This document shows positions 44,300 through 52,782 of a DNA stretch of 64,000 bases, piece after piece. Source of the DNA: DAOTXL01 sp034435455 (GTDB taxonomy: Bacteria > Chloroflexota > Anaerolineae > JAAYZQ01); the NCBI GenBank assembly GCA_034435455.1, contig DAOTXL010000024.1, positions 43,967 through 107,966 on the forward strand, in the 5' to 3' direction. The position numbers and the translations under genes are program-made. Positions within the stretch are counted from its first letter, which is position 1. Each line of letters starts with the position of its first letter. The notes beneath the pieces are model-generated. The model had not been told where the DNA came from. It saw only the letters and a list, made by a program, of their open reading frames with translations, and made no database searches.

Positions 44300-45313
44300 T
44301 CACTTTTTGCTGCGTTGGAAGACCAGCACAAAGGTATTGTGATCCAACCCGCCCAGCCACTCACCCAGGCCCAGGCCGGTCACCCGGTCGCTGGGCAGAT
44401 CTCCGCCGACGAACACGATATAGGAGTTCAGGGTGCTGGCCATGGGATAGTTGGCCCCATACTCTCCACCCGGCTGGGTATAAAGCACCTCCTGAGGGCC
44501 ATGCTCGACGATCACCGGCTGGCCCCACACCGGCCGGCCGTTCTCGTTGAGGGTGCTGATATAGATCAGTGTATTGCCCCCTTCACTCGCCTTCCACCAC
44601 TCCAGGCGCACCAGCCGCCAGTAGGTCTGTCCCGGCGCGACGTCGGCTGCCACCAGCCGGATCGGTGGGCTGAGCAGGTCCACGCGATGGTCCCATTCCA
44701 GGGGCAGGGGCGTGGCCGCGGCGGGGGGAGTGGCGGTAGGCGGTTGCCGCGTGGGCAGGCGGCGCGTGGCCGAGGGGGACGGGAGAGGGGTGGGGGTAAG
44801 GGTTGCTGGTGGAGGGACAGGCGTGGGGATGGAGGTCGGCGCAGGCGGAGGCGAAGGGACAGGGGATGGGGTAAAGGTCAAGGTAGGCATGGGTGTGGCC
44901 GTGGCAACGTAAGCCAGCAACCCGTCCTGGTGCGCCCCCAGAGCCGAAGCCAGCGTTGCCAGGTCGGTGGCTATCTGAGCGTGGCCGGCCTGGCCATGGC
45001 GCAACGCCAGGTCGGCCACTGCCGCTGCCGGATCGTCCAGGTCCAGGGCCGCCAGCCGCTGTTGTGCCCGCGCCAGGTCACCGTCGAGAGCGTACAGGGC
45101 ACCGATGAGCACGATCGCTTCGTCGCGCCCGTCGGTGGTTTCGGCCACGGGAGCCGGCGTCGGCTCCTGTCGGGTGGCAGCCGGCGACGGCACGGCTGAG
45201 GGCAGGGGCCCGCTCGCCGGCCAGAGGAGCCGGGCCAGTCCCAACCCCAGCAGCACGCCGAGCGCCGCACCCAACAGCGCGCCGAAAAAGACGCGCCTGC
45301 CCCAATCAGCCAC
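44300..45313 (-). CDS. Membrane-anchored protein with Thr-Pro linker, unknown, 337 aa
   Basis: I do not recognise a family. A GTG start at 45313 overlaps the site-2 protease stop by 8 bp. The sequence has one N-terminal membrane helix (about 9-30), a short helical segment (65-135, AQQRLAALDLDDPAAAVADLAL), a long Thr/Pro/Ser linker (about 138-210) and a C-terminal globular domain (about 215-330) with several Trp and Tyr. The linker spaces the C-terminal domain away from the membrane, as in surface sensors. Sandwiched between an intramembrane protease and an exported protease, it is a candidate substrate or sensor, by position only. Confidence 0.7.
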   Translation of the reverse strand: MADWGRRVFFGALLGAALGVLLGLGLARLLWPASGPLPSAVPSPAATRQEPTPAPVAETTDGRDEAIVLIGALYALDGDLARAQQRLAALDLDDPAAAVADLALRHGQAGHAQIATDLATLASALGAHQDGLLAYVATATPMPTLTFTPSPVPSPPPAPTSIPTPVPPPATLTPTPLPSPSATRRLPTRQPPTATPPAAATPLPLEWDHRVDLLSPPIRLVAADVAPGQTYWRLVRLEWWKASEGGNTLIYISTLNENGRPVWGQPVIVEHGPQEVLYTQPGGEYGANYPMASTLNSYIVFVGGDLPSDRVTGLGLGEWLGGLDHNTFVLVFQRSKK

Positions 45314-46556
45314 GGCGGCGGCCCCCCGCCAGATGACCCAGGGCAGGCAGGCCGGTGAGCACCGCCGCCAGGAGCACCAGACTGTTCATGACCGTCCCTT
45401 CCCCGACCCCAGGGAAGACGAGGGTGATCGGCACCGGGGTGAAGGTCAGGACAAAGACCAGCAGCACGGCCACGGCGACGATCTTGCGGCGCGTATCCAG
45501 GCCGGTGATGCTGTCCAGGGGGCCGGGATGTCCTTGGCCGAAGAGAAAGACCAGCCCGGCCCACAGGAACCAGCCTGGCCAGGCCAGCAGGCCCAGAAAC
45601 ACCAGGGCTATGATAATCGGCCAGGTAAAGCGCCGCGCCCGGTCACCCAGCAGGCTATAGAGCACGTGGCCGCCATCCAGTTGCCCGGCTGGAATCAGGT
45701 TCAGGCTGGTGACCAGCAAGCCCGCCCACCCGGCAAAGGCCACCGGGTGGATGAACACATCCAGCCCGCCGCCCGGCAGCCAGCGGCCAAACATGGCGTA
45801 CTTGATGAGAGCATAGAGCAGCGAGTTACCCTCCATCATGTAGCCCTGGTCCAGGGGCAGGGGTTCGACGTGAGACAGGGACAGACCCAACACCAACACC
45901 GGGATGGCCACCATCAGCCCGATCAGCGGGCCGGCCGCGCCGATGTCCAGCATCGCCCGGCGGTTGGTGATGGGCGCCTTCATGCGGATGACCGCCCCCA
46001 TCGTGCCCAGGATGTTGCCCAGAAAATCGGGCACAGGCAGCGGGATAAAGTAGGGCAGGCTGACCGGCACGCGATAGTGGCGGCCGGTGAAATAATGGCC
46101 CAGTTCGTGGGCCAGCAAGATGGAGAGCAGGCTCAGGGCAAAGGGCCAGCCCTGCCACAGGTGGAACAGGGGCCACCACAGGCTGTCAGGCGGCCGCGCC
46201 TCCGACATCCCGGCTCCCACGTACAGCGTGGTCAGCACCGTTGCGCCAAAGAGCAGGGCATGGAGCCACAGCCGCGGGCGCTCGACCTGGGGCAGCACAC
46301 CGGGAAGGGCCAGGAGTTCATCCAGGTCCTGTTCGGCATCGTGGCGCAACGCAGCAGTATAGTTCAGGGCCCGCAGACGGGCGGCGATCTGGGGATAGGC
46401 GCGGTCCGACGGCGCCTGCAAATAGCCACGCAGGCGGATCACCTCCGGCTGGCCGGGGATGCCCAGCGTCACATCGTGGACAACGAACAGATCGGCCACA
46501 GCCGCTTCCAGGTGAGCGGCGAACCATTGCACGGGGACTCGCTCTTCGTCAGACAT
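45306..46556 (-). CDS. Site-2-protease-family intramembrane metalloprotease, 416 aa
   Basis: The zinc-binding motif HELGHY is at His150-His154 and the second motif NLIPAGQLDGG follows in a later helix, with about eight membrane segments. An N-terminal cytosolic domain of about 95 residues precedes the membrane part, as in EGY1/YwhC-like members. S2P enzymes cleave within membranes, often releasing anti-sigma factors or regulators. The ATG at 46556 is chosen because the family N-terminus starts there; 39 further in-frame codons upstream are unlikely because they run over the promoter. Weak SD. Confidence 0.85.
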   Translation of the reverse strand: MSDEERVPVQWFAAHLEAAVADLFVVHDVTLGIPGQPEVIRLRGYLQAPSDRAYPQIAARLRALNYTAALRHDAEQDLDELLALPGVLPQVERPRLWLHALLFGATVLTTLYVGAGMSEARPPDSLWWPLFHLWQGWPFALSLLSILLAHELGHYFTGRHYRVPVSLPYFIPLPVPDFLGNILGTMGAVIRMKAPITNRRAMLDIGAAGPLIGLMVAIPVLVLGLSLSHVEPLPLDQGYMMEGNSLLYALIKYAMFGRWLPGGGLDVFIHPVAFAGWAGLLVTSLNLIPAGQLDGGHVLYSLLGDRARRFTWPIIIALVFLGLLAWPGWFLWAGLVFLFGQGHPGPLDSITGLDTRRKIVAVAVLLVFVLTFTPVPITLVFPGVGEGTVMNSLVLLAAVLTGLPALGHLAGGRRRG

Positions 46557-46582
46557 GCTTGTAGCTTTCCCAAACCCGATAG

Positions 46583-46651
46583 TTGGCAAAGACGGCCAGG
46601 GCTGGTATAATCCAGCCGGGCAAGTATACCACAGGGCAAGAGGGGACGCAA
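46583..46651. promoter_or_regulatory. Overlapping face-to-face promoters with palindromic -10
   Basis: Minus strand: TTGCGT (46651-46646), 17 bp, TATACT (46628-46623) for the S2P-protease string. Plus strand: TTGGCA (46583-46588), 17 bp, TATAAT (46606-46611) towards the metallopeptidase at 46803. The plus -10 is centred in a perfect palindrome GGCTGGTATAATCCAGCC (46600-46617). The two transcripts would overlap and could interfere with each other. Confidence 0.5.
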
Positions 46652-46659
46652 CTCCCAAT

Positions 46660-46800
46660 GGAGAACTGACCAACTTACGTTTTACGTTGTAAGGGCTTGT
46701 AAAATCGTAACTGTTTAAGGTACGAGATTACAGCACTGTTGGGTTACGATATTACAGGACCCTACAACGTTTTACGCTTTACGCTTTGAGGGGGAATTCA
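46660..46800. repeat. AT-rich stretch with recurring TTACG words
   Basis: A 140-bp low-GC block repeats TTTTACG, GTAAAA and TTACGATATTAC in both orientations. It precedes the metallopeptidase ATG. It looks like degenerate dispersed repeat sequence; no gene is seen. Confidence 0.4.
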
Positions 46801-46802
46801 CC

Positions 46803-48737
46803 ATGTCTCCATCTGACAAACAACCGCCAGCATGCCCGCGCCGATGCTATCTGCTGCTGGCGGTGCTGATCCTGGTCCTCGGCGGGGCGGTACTGGTGGG
46901 GCTATGGCAGGCCCCCGGGTTCTGGCCGCAACCCACCCCCCTGCCACCGACGGCCATCCCCACGCCTGTCGTCCGACACCCGGCCATCACCGGCCTGAGC
47001 ACCCAGGTCGACGAGGAGGCACAGACGGTCACCTTGTCCATGACGGCCCAGGTGCCGCCCGGCCGGGGCGTGGCCGAGGTGCTGTTGTGGTACGACACCG
47101 AGGTCGGCCACGAGCCACGGCGTTTCGCCCCTCCCCCCTCGGACGACCTGACCTTCAGCTATCGGCTCGATGCCACCCGTGAAGGGCTGACAGGGACCCT
47201 GCCCGGCGGTGAACTGGATTACTGGTGGCTGGTGCGCGACACGGCCGGCGAGGCGGCCCGCGCCGGGGGAACCGTGGCCCTGGGGCCGGTGCTGAGCACC
47301 CTGGCCGCCACGGCTATCCCTCAGCCACCCCCGCTTACCTTCACCTGGGGGGTGTCGGATACGCGCCATTACCGGTTCTACTTTGTGCCCGGCGAGGCTG
47401 CCGAACGCGACCTGGCCCAGATCGGCGTGGTGGCCGAGGCCGCCCTGAACCGGATCCGCGATCTGCTTCAGGTCGAGTTCGAGGGCCAGATGAGCGTCTA
47501 CCTGGTGCCCCGCGTCTTCTGGCAGGGAGGGGCCGCCTACGGCAACAAAGTACAACTCATCTCTTACCTGGACCGCAACTACACCGGCGTTGAAACCTGG
47601 AGCTACTTTACCCACGAGGGAACCCACGCCCTGGCCCAGGACCTGATCCGGCCCAAGGAAGGGGAGGGCGGCCCGGACGGCGTGCTGGTCGAAGGGCTGG
47701 CGGTGTGGGCCAGCGATGGTCACTACCGCCGTGAGCCGCTGGACCTGTGGGCGGCGGTGGTGGCCGCCTCCGACCAATACCTGCCGTTGGCCGACCTGCG
47801 GACCGGGCCGTTCTATGACTTTCAGCACGAAACATCGTACCTGGAGGCGGGTTCCTTTGTCAAGTTTCTGGTGGAGCACTATGGGCTGGAGACCTTCAAG
47901 GAGCTGTATGGCCTGGCCACCAACGACGCAGCCCATGATGAGGCGCTGGTACAGCGGCTGTACGGCAAAAGCTACGCTGACCTGGAAGCCGGGTGGCGGG
48001 CCTACCTGGCCGGCCTGTCGCCCACGCCGGAGCAGGCCGAAACCTGGCGTCTGAAGGTCCGCGCCTTTGACCTGATGCGCCGCTACGAGGCTGCGTTGGA
48101 CCCCGATGCCCGCATCCTGCCCGATAAGCCGCCGCCGGAATGGACAGACAACGAGTTCAAGATCTATTGGCAGCGGCGCGATGCGCCGGTCAACCTGGCA
48201 TTGGAAACGGCGCTCATCGCCGCCCAGGAGCGGTTGCACAGCGGCGATCTGGCCGGCGCGGCGGCGCTCCTGGACGACGTGGAGGCCAGCCTGGACGGCG
48301 GCGGCAGCCTGGACCGGCCCTCGCTGGCGGCAAGGGAGGCCCTCGTCGAGCTGCTGGCGGCGCAGGACCGGGCCGTGCTCCGCGCCGATGCACGGGCCTA
48401 CCGCGATACCCTGGCGCCGGCCTGGGCCCTGGCCCTGGGCCGCACGCTGACCGAAACGCTCAGCCTGCCCTTTGTGGCCTATCGGCAAGAGCTGGTGCGG
48501 CTGGACCTGTCGGACGATGGCCTCCACGCCAGAGGCATGGTGGTGGTCCACGCCCGCCTGGCCGACGGCGAGTCCCCGGAAGATGGCCACCTCTTTGTCG
48601 TCACCTTCATCCGGATCGGGGACCGCTGGCTGATGCAGGGCCGCGCACCGGTCGAACCGGCCCTCGATCTGCCGCCGGCACCCGGCTCAGCACCGTTAGC
48701 CCTGACAGGCCCGTGCTCAAGGCCGCCCTGTCCCTGA
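46803..48737 (+). CDS. Membrane-anchored metallopeptidase (MA-like gluzincin), 644 aa
   Basis: An N-terminal anchor (about 15-36) is followed by a beta domain (55-160) and a peptidase domain with His271-Glu-Gly-Thr-His275 (FTHEGTHALAQD) and the third zinc ligand Glu297 in VEGLAVWASDGHY, the gluzincin HExxH...E pattern. The rest (about 400-644) is helical and contains no motif I recognise. The active site should lie outside the cytoplasm. It is transcribed alone. The ribosome binding site is GAGGGG, 10 nt upstream. Confidence 0.8.
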   Translation: MSPSDKQPPACPRRCYLLLAVLILVLGGAVLVGLWQAPGFWPQPTPLPPTAIPTPVVRHPAITGLSTQVDEEAQTVTLSMTAQVPPGRGVAEVLLWYDTEVGHEPRRFAPPPSDDLTFSYRLDATREGLTGTLPGGELDYWWLVRDTAGEAARAGGTVALGPVLSTLAATAIPQPPPLTFTWGVSDTRHYRFYFVPGEAAERDLAQIGVVAEAALNRIRDLLQVEFEGQMSVYLVPRVFWQGGAAYGNKVQLISYLDRNYTGVETWSYFTHEGTHALAQDLIRPKEGEGGPDGVLVEGLAVWASDGHYRREPLDLWAAVVAASDQYLPLADLRTGPFYDFQHETSYLEAGSFVKFLVEHYGLETFKELYGLATNDAAHDEALVQRLYGKSYADLEAGWRAYLAGLSPTPEQAETWRLKVRAFDLMRRYEAALDPDARILPDKPPPEWTDNEFKIYWQRRDAPVNLALETALIAAQERLHSGDLAGAAALLDDVEASLDGGGSLDRPSLAAREALVELLAAQDRAVLRADARAYRDTLAPAWALALGRTLTETLSLPFVAYRQELVRLDLSDDGLHARGMVVVHARLADGESPEDGHLFVVTFIRIGDRWLMQGRAPVEPALDLPPAPGSAPLALTGPCSRPPCP

Positions 48738-48819
48738 TATTTCAATCGCTTTCTGCCAGGAACCGTCGAACTGCCAGGGGATGAGCAGATCCGCCGCCGT
48801 TTTGGAATGCCGGCCCGCT

Positions 48820-48848
48820 TTGACGGAACGGGGCAGCTGTGCTAGAAT
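48820..48848 (+). promoter_or_regulatory. Promoter for panB-panE-panC
   Basis: TTGACG (48820-48825), 17-bp spacer, TAGAAT (48843-48848), 31 bp before the panB ATG. Confidence 0.7.
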
Positions 48849-48879
48849 AGAACGGCGAGACAGGGAGGAGGAGCTGACT

Positions 48880-49728
48880 ATGCGGAAAAAGGTCACGACC
48901 CTCACATTTTTGCAAAAAAAACAACGGGGTGAGGTGATCACCATGCTGACCGCCTACGACTATGCCACGGCGCTGGCCGTGGACCAGGCGGGCATTGATT
49001 CAATCCTGGTCGGCGACTCGCTGGGCATGGTGGTGCTGGGCTATGAAAACACCCTGCCGGTCACCATGGAAGAGATGCTCCATCACTGCCGGGCGGTGGC
49101 ACGGGGGGCGCATTACGCCCTGCTGATCGGCGACATGCCCTTTATGTCCTACCAGGTGTCGGTAGAGGAGGCGGTGCGCAACGCCGGGCGTTTTTTGCAA
49201 GAAGCGGGCATGGACGCCATCAAACTGGAAGGGGGCCGCGAGCGGCTGGAGGCGGTGCGGGCCATCGTCGCCGCCGGCATCCCGGTGATGGGCCACCTGG
49301 GGCTGACGCCGCAGAGCGTGCACCAGTTGGGCGGGTTCCGGGCCCAGGGGCGCACGGCAGCCGCCGGCCGGCGGCTGCTGGAGGACGCGCTGCTGCTGCA
49401 AGAAGCCGGTTGTTTCAGCCTGGTGCTGGAGTCGGTCCCGGCCCGGCTGGCAACCTTGATCTCGCGGCGGCTGGAGATCCCGACCATCGGCATCGGGGCC
49501 GGGGCGGGATGCGACGGCCAGGTCCTGGTGACCCACGACCTGGTGGGCCTGTTCGACCGCTTTATCCCCAAGTTTGTCAAAAAATATGCCGACGTGCATG
49601 GCGAAATGGCCCGCGCCTTTGCAGCCTACCGGGCCGAGGTGGAGGCGCGAGCTTTTCCTGGGCCGGAGCACACCATAGAGATGCCGGACGAGGAGTGGGC
49701 AGCGCTCGTGGCCGAGGTTGGGGAATAG
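48880..49728 (+). CDS. panB: 3-methyl-2-oxobutanoate hydroxymethyltransferase
   Basis: PanB makes ketopantoate from 2-oxoisovalerate and methylene-tetrahydrofolate, the first step of pantothenate and CoA synthesis. Motifs MLTAYDYATALAVDQAGID, VGDSLGMVVLGYENTLPVTMEEM and the metal-binding DMPF, then KLEGG and MGHLGLTPQSV are canonical. At 282 aa the length is normal. The ATG at 48880 follows GGAGGAGG; longer in-frame sequence extends above the promoter and is rejected. panE starts 9 bp after the stop. Confidence 0.96.
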   Translation: MRKKVTTLTFLQKKQRGEVITMLTAYDYATALAVDQAGIDSILVGDSLGMVVLGYENTLPVTMEEMLHHCRAVARGAHYALLIGDMPFMSYQVSVEEAVRNAGRFLQEAGMDAIKLEGGRERLEAVRAIVAAGIPVMGHLGLTPQSVHQLGGFRAQGRTAAAGRRLLEDALLLQEAGCFSLVLESVPARLATLISRRLEIPTIGIGAGAGCDGQVLVTHDLVGLFDRFIPKFVKKYADVHGEMARAFAAYRAEVEARAFPGPEHTIEMPDEEWAALVAEVGE

Positions 49729-49736
49729 GGGGGCCG

Positions 49737-50648
49737 GTGGAAGAGCCGTTGCTGATCGTGGGCACAGGGGCGCTGGCCTGTCTGTTCGCCGCCCGGCTGG
49801 CGGCAGCAGGCATCCCGGTGACGTTGCTGGGCACCTGGCAGGAGGGGCTGGAAGCCCTGCGCGCCCACGGCGTCCGCGTGGTGGGGCCCGATGGCTCCGA
49901 ACAGGCCTATCCCGTGCGGGCTACCGCCGATCCCGCCGATTGTGCCGGCACCCGGCTGGCGTTGGTGCTGGTCAAATCGTGGCAGACGGACCGCGCCGCC
50001 CGCCAACTGGCCGACTGCCTGGCGGCCGACGGCCTGGCGCTGACGTTGCAAAACGGCCTGGGGAACCGCGAAAAGCTGGAAGAACTGCTGGGCGCGGAGC
50101 GGGTGGCCCTGGGCGTGACCACCGCCGGCGGCACGCTCATCGGGCCAGGGCGGGTGCGCCCCGGCGGTGAGGGGCCGATCTCGCTGGGGGTCCATCCCCG
50201 GTCCGAACCGCTGGTGGCCCTGCTGCAGCAGGCCGGCTTTGAGGTGGAGCAGGTCCCGGCGGCCGACGATCTGCTGTGGAGCAAACTGGTGATCAACGCC
50301 GCCATCAACCCCCTCACGGCGCTGCTGCGCGTGCCCAACGGTGAACTGCTGAACCGCCCCTCGGCGCGAAGGCTGATGGCGGAGGCGGCGAGCGAGGCAG
50401 CCGCCGTGGCGACTGCCCTGGGCCTGCACCTGACCTTTGCCGACCCGGTTGCCGCTGCCGAGGCGGTGGCCCGCCGCACGGCCGTCAACCATTCCTCCAT
50501 GTTCCAGGATGTGCAGCGGGGCGCGCCGACCGAGATTGATGCCATCTGTGGGGCCATCGTCCAGGCCGGCGAGCGGTGTGGTCTGCCCACACTGGTCAAC
50601 CGGACCCTGTGGCTGTTGGTCAAAGCCATGGCACAGGAAGGAGGCTGA
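49737..50648 (+). CDS. panE: 2-dehydropantoate 2-reductase
   Basis: PanE reduces ketopantoate to pantoate with NADPH. The N-terminal dinucleotide fold LLIVGTGALACLFAARL and the C-terminal catalytic Lys motif SKLVINAAINPLTALL are present; HSSMFQDVQRGAPTEID is the family's substrate-binding motif. The start is GTG 49737, just after a GGGGGG, because the Rossmann strand begins two residues later; a longer reading frame is antisense or shadow to panB. Length 303 aa. Gap to panC is 3 bp. Confidence 0.92.
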   Translation: MEEPLLIVGTGALACLFAARLAAAGIPVTLLGTWQEGLEALRAHGVRVVGPDGSEQAYPVRATADPADCAGTRLALVLVKSWQTDRAARQLADCLAADGLALTLQNGLGNREKLEELLGAERVALGVTTAGGTLIGPGRVRPGGEGPISLGVHPRSEPLVALLQQAGFEVEQVPAADDLLWSKLVINAAINPLTALLRVPNGELLNRPSARRLMAEAASEAAAVATALGLHLTFADPVAAAEAVARRTAVNHSSMFQDVQRGAPTEIDAICGAIVQAGERCGLPTLVNRTLWLLVKAMAQEGG

Positions 50649-50651
50649 ACC

Positions 50652-51485
50652 ATGCAGGTTGTGACAACCCTGGCCGAATTGCGCAACGCCCGGGCCTTGC
50701 TGCCCGAACCGGTGGGTTTTGTGCCGACGATGGGCTACCTGCACGAAGGGCATCTGTCGCTGGTGCGCCGGGCGCGGGCCGAATGTGCCGGCGTGGTGGT
50801 CAGCATCTTTGTCAACCCCACCCAGTTCGGTCCCGGTGAGGACCTGGCCACCTACCCCCGCGACCTGCCAGGCGACCTGCGTCTGCTGGAAGGAGAAGGG
50901 GTGGACCTGGTGTGGACCCCCACGCCCGAAGTCATGTATCCGCCCGACTTCCAGACCTGGGTCACGGTGGAAGAGGTCGCCAGGCCGCTGGAGGGGGCTC
51001 AACGCCCCGGCCACTTTCGCGGCGTGGCCACCGTGGTGGCCAAGCTGTTCAACGCCGTGCAGCCCCACCGGGCCTATTTTGGACAGAAGGATGCCCAGCA
51101 GGCCGTCGTGATCCGGCAAATGGTCCGAGACCTGAACTTCCCCATCGAGATCATCGTCTGCCCCACCGTCCGCGAGGCGGACGGCCTGGCGATGTCCAGC
51201 CGCAACAGCTACCTCACCCCTCAGGAGCGGCAGGCAGCCACCGTGCTCTACCGCGCCCTGGGCGCAGCCCGCGCTGCCTTTGCGGACGGCGAGCGGGATG
51301 CCGACCGGCTACGCCGTCTGGTGGCCGAGATCATCGCCGCCGAGCCACTGGCCCGCCTGCAATATGTCTCCTGCGCCCACCCTGAGACGCTTCAGGAGCT
51401 GGAGACGGTGGCCGATGCCGCGCTCCTTTCCCTGGCCGCCTTTGTCGGTCGAACCCGGCTGATTGATAACCTGCTTCTGGCGTAA
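50652..51485 (+). CDS. panC: Pantothenate synthetase
   Basis: PanC ligates pantoate and beta-alanine using ATP. The nucleotide-binding HxGH motif is His31-x-x-His34 in MGYLHEGHLSL; FVNPTQFGPGEDL, YFGQKDAQQ and the KMSKS-like MSSRN are present. At 277 aa it is normal. It ends the panBEC operon; panD for beta-alanine is not in the window. Confidence 0.96.
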   Translation: MQVVTTLAELRNARALLPEPVGFVPTMGYLHEGHLSLVRRARAECAGVVVSIFVNPTQFGPGEDLATYPRDLPGDLRLLEGEGVDLVWTPTPEVMYPPDFQTWVTVEEVARPLEGAQRPGHFRGVATVVAKLFNAVQPHRAYFGQKDAQQAVVIRQMVRDLNFPIEIIVCPTVREADGLAMSSRNSYLTPQERQAATVLYRALGAARAAFADGERDADRLRRLVAEIIAAEPLARLQYVSCAHPETLQELETVADAALLSLAAFVGRTRLIDNLLLA

Positions 51486-51570
51486 TGGCTCCCCCTGCCC
51501 ATCCGCAGGCCGGTGGCGGCACCAGGCCTGGGAACCTGTCTGAAAACCGCCACAGGTGCCCCTGCCTATC

Positions 51571-52101
51571 TTATGTATAGCGCCTGACCTCGAAGCGGAA
51601 CATCTGCACCGGCTCATCCGGGTCGGTGATGCCTGCCTTGTGGTAGCGGGTCCAGTACACCTGCTTTTCGACCGTGTCTATGCCCTCCAGGTCGGGCAGC
51701 AACAGCCCCCGTTTCCAGGGGTGCTTGAGCGACTGGACAATGAGACCATACCGTTTGGGGTCCAACTCCTCCAGGCTGTTTATCGGTTCCGGTTCGCTCA
51801 ACACATCCACCTTGACATCCAGATCGGCCAGTTCGCCGGGGCGGACCGGCGGGAAGCGGGGATCGCGGGTGGCGGCGGAGATGGCGTTCTGGATCACCTC
51901 CTCGGCCACGGTGGCGCAGGTCGGTTGGATAGTGCCGATGCAGCCGCGCAGTTGGCCGTGGTGGTGCAGGGTGACAAAGGCGCCGGCGCGTTGGCGCATG
52001 TCTGGGGACAATTCTTTAGGGGGCGGGATCGTTTTGCCTTCTCTGATGTACGCCTCGATGGTCCGCCGGGCCAGTTTGACCAGGGGATGTGATTCGCTCA
52101 T
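51571..52101 (-). CDS. AMMECR1-domain protein (AmmeMemoRadiSam protein A-like), 176 aa
   Basis: The hallmark LRGCIGTIQP and a C-terminal KHPWKRGLLLPDLEGI with YxTRYHKAGI identify the AMMECR1 family. In many bacteria AMMECR1 is found with a MEMO-family protein and a radical SAM enzyme, a conserved trio of unknown role; neither is adjacent here. SD GGAGG precedes the ATG. A weak promoter (TTGCAA, 15 bp, TATAAA at 52145-52140) faces it and would share the palindromic TTGCAA with the divergent gene. Confidence 0.9.
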   Translation of the reverse strand: MSESHPLVKLARRTIEAYIREGKTIPPPKELSPDMRQRAGAFVTLHHHGQLRGCIGTIQPTCATVAEEVIQNAISAATRDPRFPPVRPGELADLDVKVDVLSEPEPINSLEELDPKRYGLIVQSLKHPWKRGLLLPDLEGIDTVEKQVYWTRYHKAGITDPDEPVQMFRFEVRRYT

Positions 52102-52160
52102 AGTTTGCCTCCTCCCAGCTCAGATGTCACAGACAACCCTTTATAAGACCACAGGCCCGC

Positions 52161-52189
52161 TTGCAATCTGGAATAAGATGTGGTAAAAT
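52161..52189 (+). promoter_or_regulatory. Promoter for the small membrane protein gene
   Basis: TTGCAA (52161-52166), 17-bp spacer, TAAAAT (52184-52189), followed by a strong AAGGAGGAGG before the ATG at 52245. Confidence 0.65.
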
Positions 52190-52244
52190 ATGGGCGCCAC
52201 TTACTGGCAGCAGTATCCATTCTAATCAATAAGGAGGAGGAACA

Positions 52245-52493
52245 ATGCCTGCAAAGAACCCGTCAGCCGAAGAGCGCACCAAACGAGGCAAGAAGCTACT
52301 GCTGTATGGGATCGTCACCCTGGTCCTGGTGACCATCATCGCTGTCTTTGTCAGCACGTGGGTGATCGTGGCACCCCTTGGGCCGGAATTCACCAGCCTG
52401 CCGATCAGACTGACGGTGATTATCGGCATCATTGCCATAATCGCCAGTGTAATCGTCTGGTTCGTGTACACCAAGGCGATCCTCAAAGAATAG
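52245..52493 (+). CDS. Small two-helix membrane protein, 82 aa, unknown
   Basis: A charged N-terminus (KNPSAEERTKRGKK) precedes two hydrophobic helices (about 18-45 and 54-77) joined by a short loop. There is no motif I recognise. The strong promoter and near-perfect ribosome binding site suggest it is well expressed. It is a single gene divergent from AMMECR1. Confidence 0.7.
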   Translation: MPAKNPSAEERTKRGKKLLLYGIVTLVLVTIIAVFVSTWVIVAPLGPEFTSLPIRLTVIIGIIAIIASVIVWFVYTKAILKE

Positions 52494-52516
52494 CCACGCC
52501 CACGGCCTTGTTACGA

Positions 52517-52581
52517 GCCTGTCCAAAAAACAGGTGTTCGGGCAGGCTTTTCGGCCTGCCCCACCGATTTTTCGGACAGGC
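52517..52581. repeat. Nested inverted-repeat element
   Basis: Outer arms GCCTGTCC (52517-52524) and GGACAGGC (52574-52581) enclose inner arms GGGCAGGC (52540-52547) and GCCTGCCC (52554-52561). The inner hairpin recurs at 20603-20623 with a similar flank (TCCGAAAA). A further GGGCAAG/CTTGCCC hairpin follows at 52613-52633. This looks like a dispersed palindromic element; it fills most of the gap before the terminator. Confidence 0.65.
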
Positions 52582-52740
52582 CCCAGGCGCGGGCGAATAG
52601 GAGCACAAAGTGGGGCAAGTTTCCACCTTGCCCGCCTGGACCTGCGTCTGTTCGCCCCAGTCCCTTTTCAAGGTGGCTTCCCGACCGACTCTATGAACGA
52701 GGGAGCCGGCAAGGGGTGCCGCCGGCAGATGGTGCATGGG

Positions 52741-52782
52741 AAACGGCGGTGTCAGGTCCAGCGCCTGACGCCGCCGTTTTTT
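52741..52782. terminator. Bidirectional terminator
   Basis: A 16-bp stem, 52741-52756 with 52764-52779 (one mismatch), carries A-tract and T-tract flanks. It lies at the acyl-CoA dehydrogenase stop on the minus strand and can end plus-strand transcripts from 52245. Confidence 0.8.

Noticed and set aside
52140..52166. Good promoter for AMMECR1 on the minus strand.
   Set aside because: The only candidate has a 15-bp spacer and shares TTGCAA with the stronger plus-strand promoter. I mention it in the gene entry but do not list it separately.
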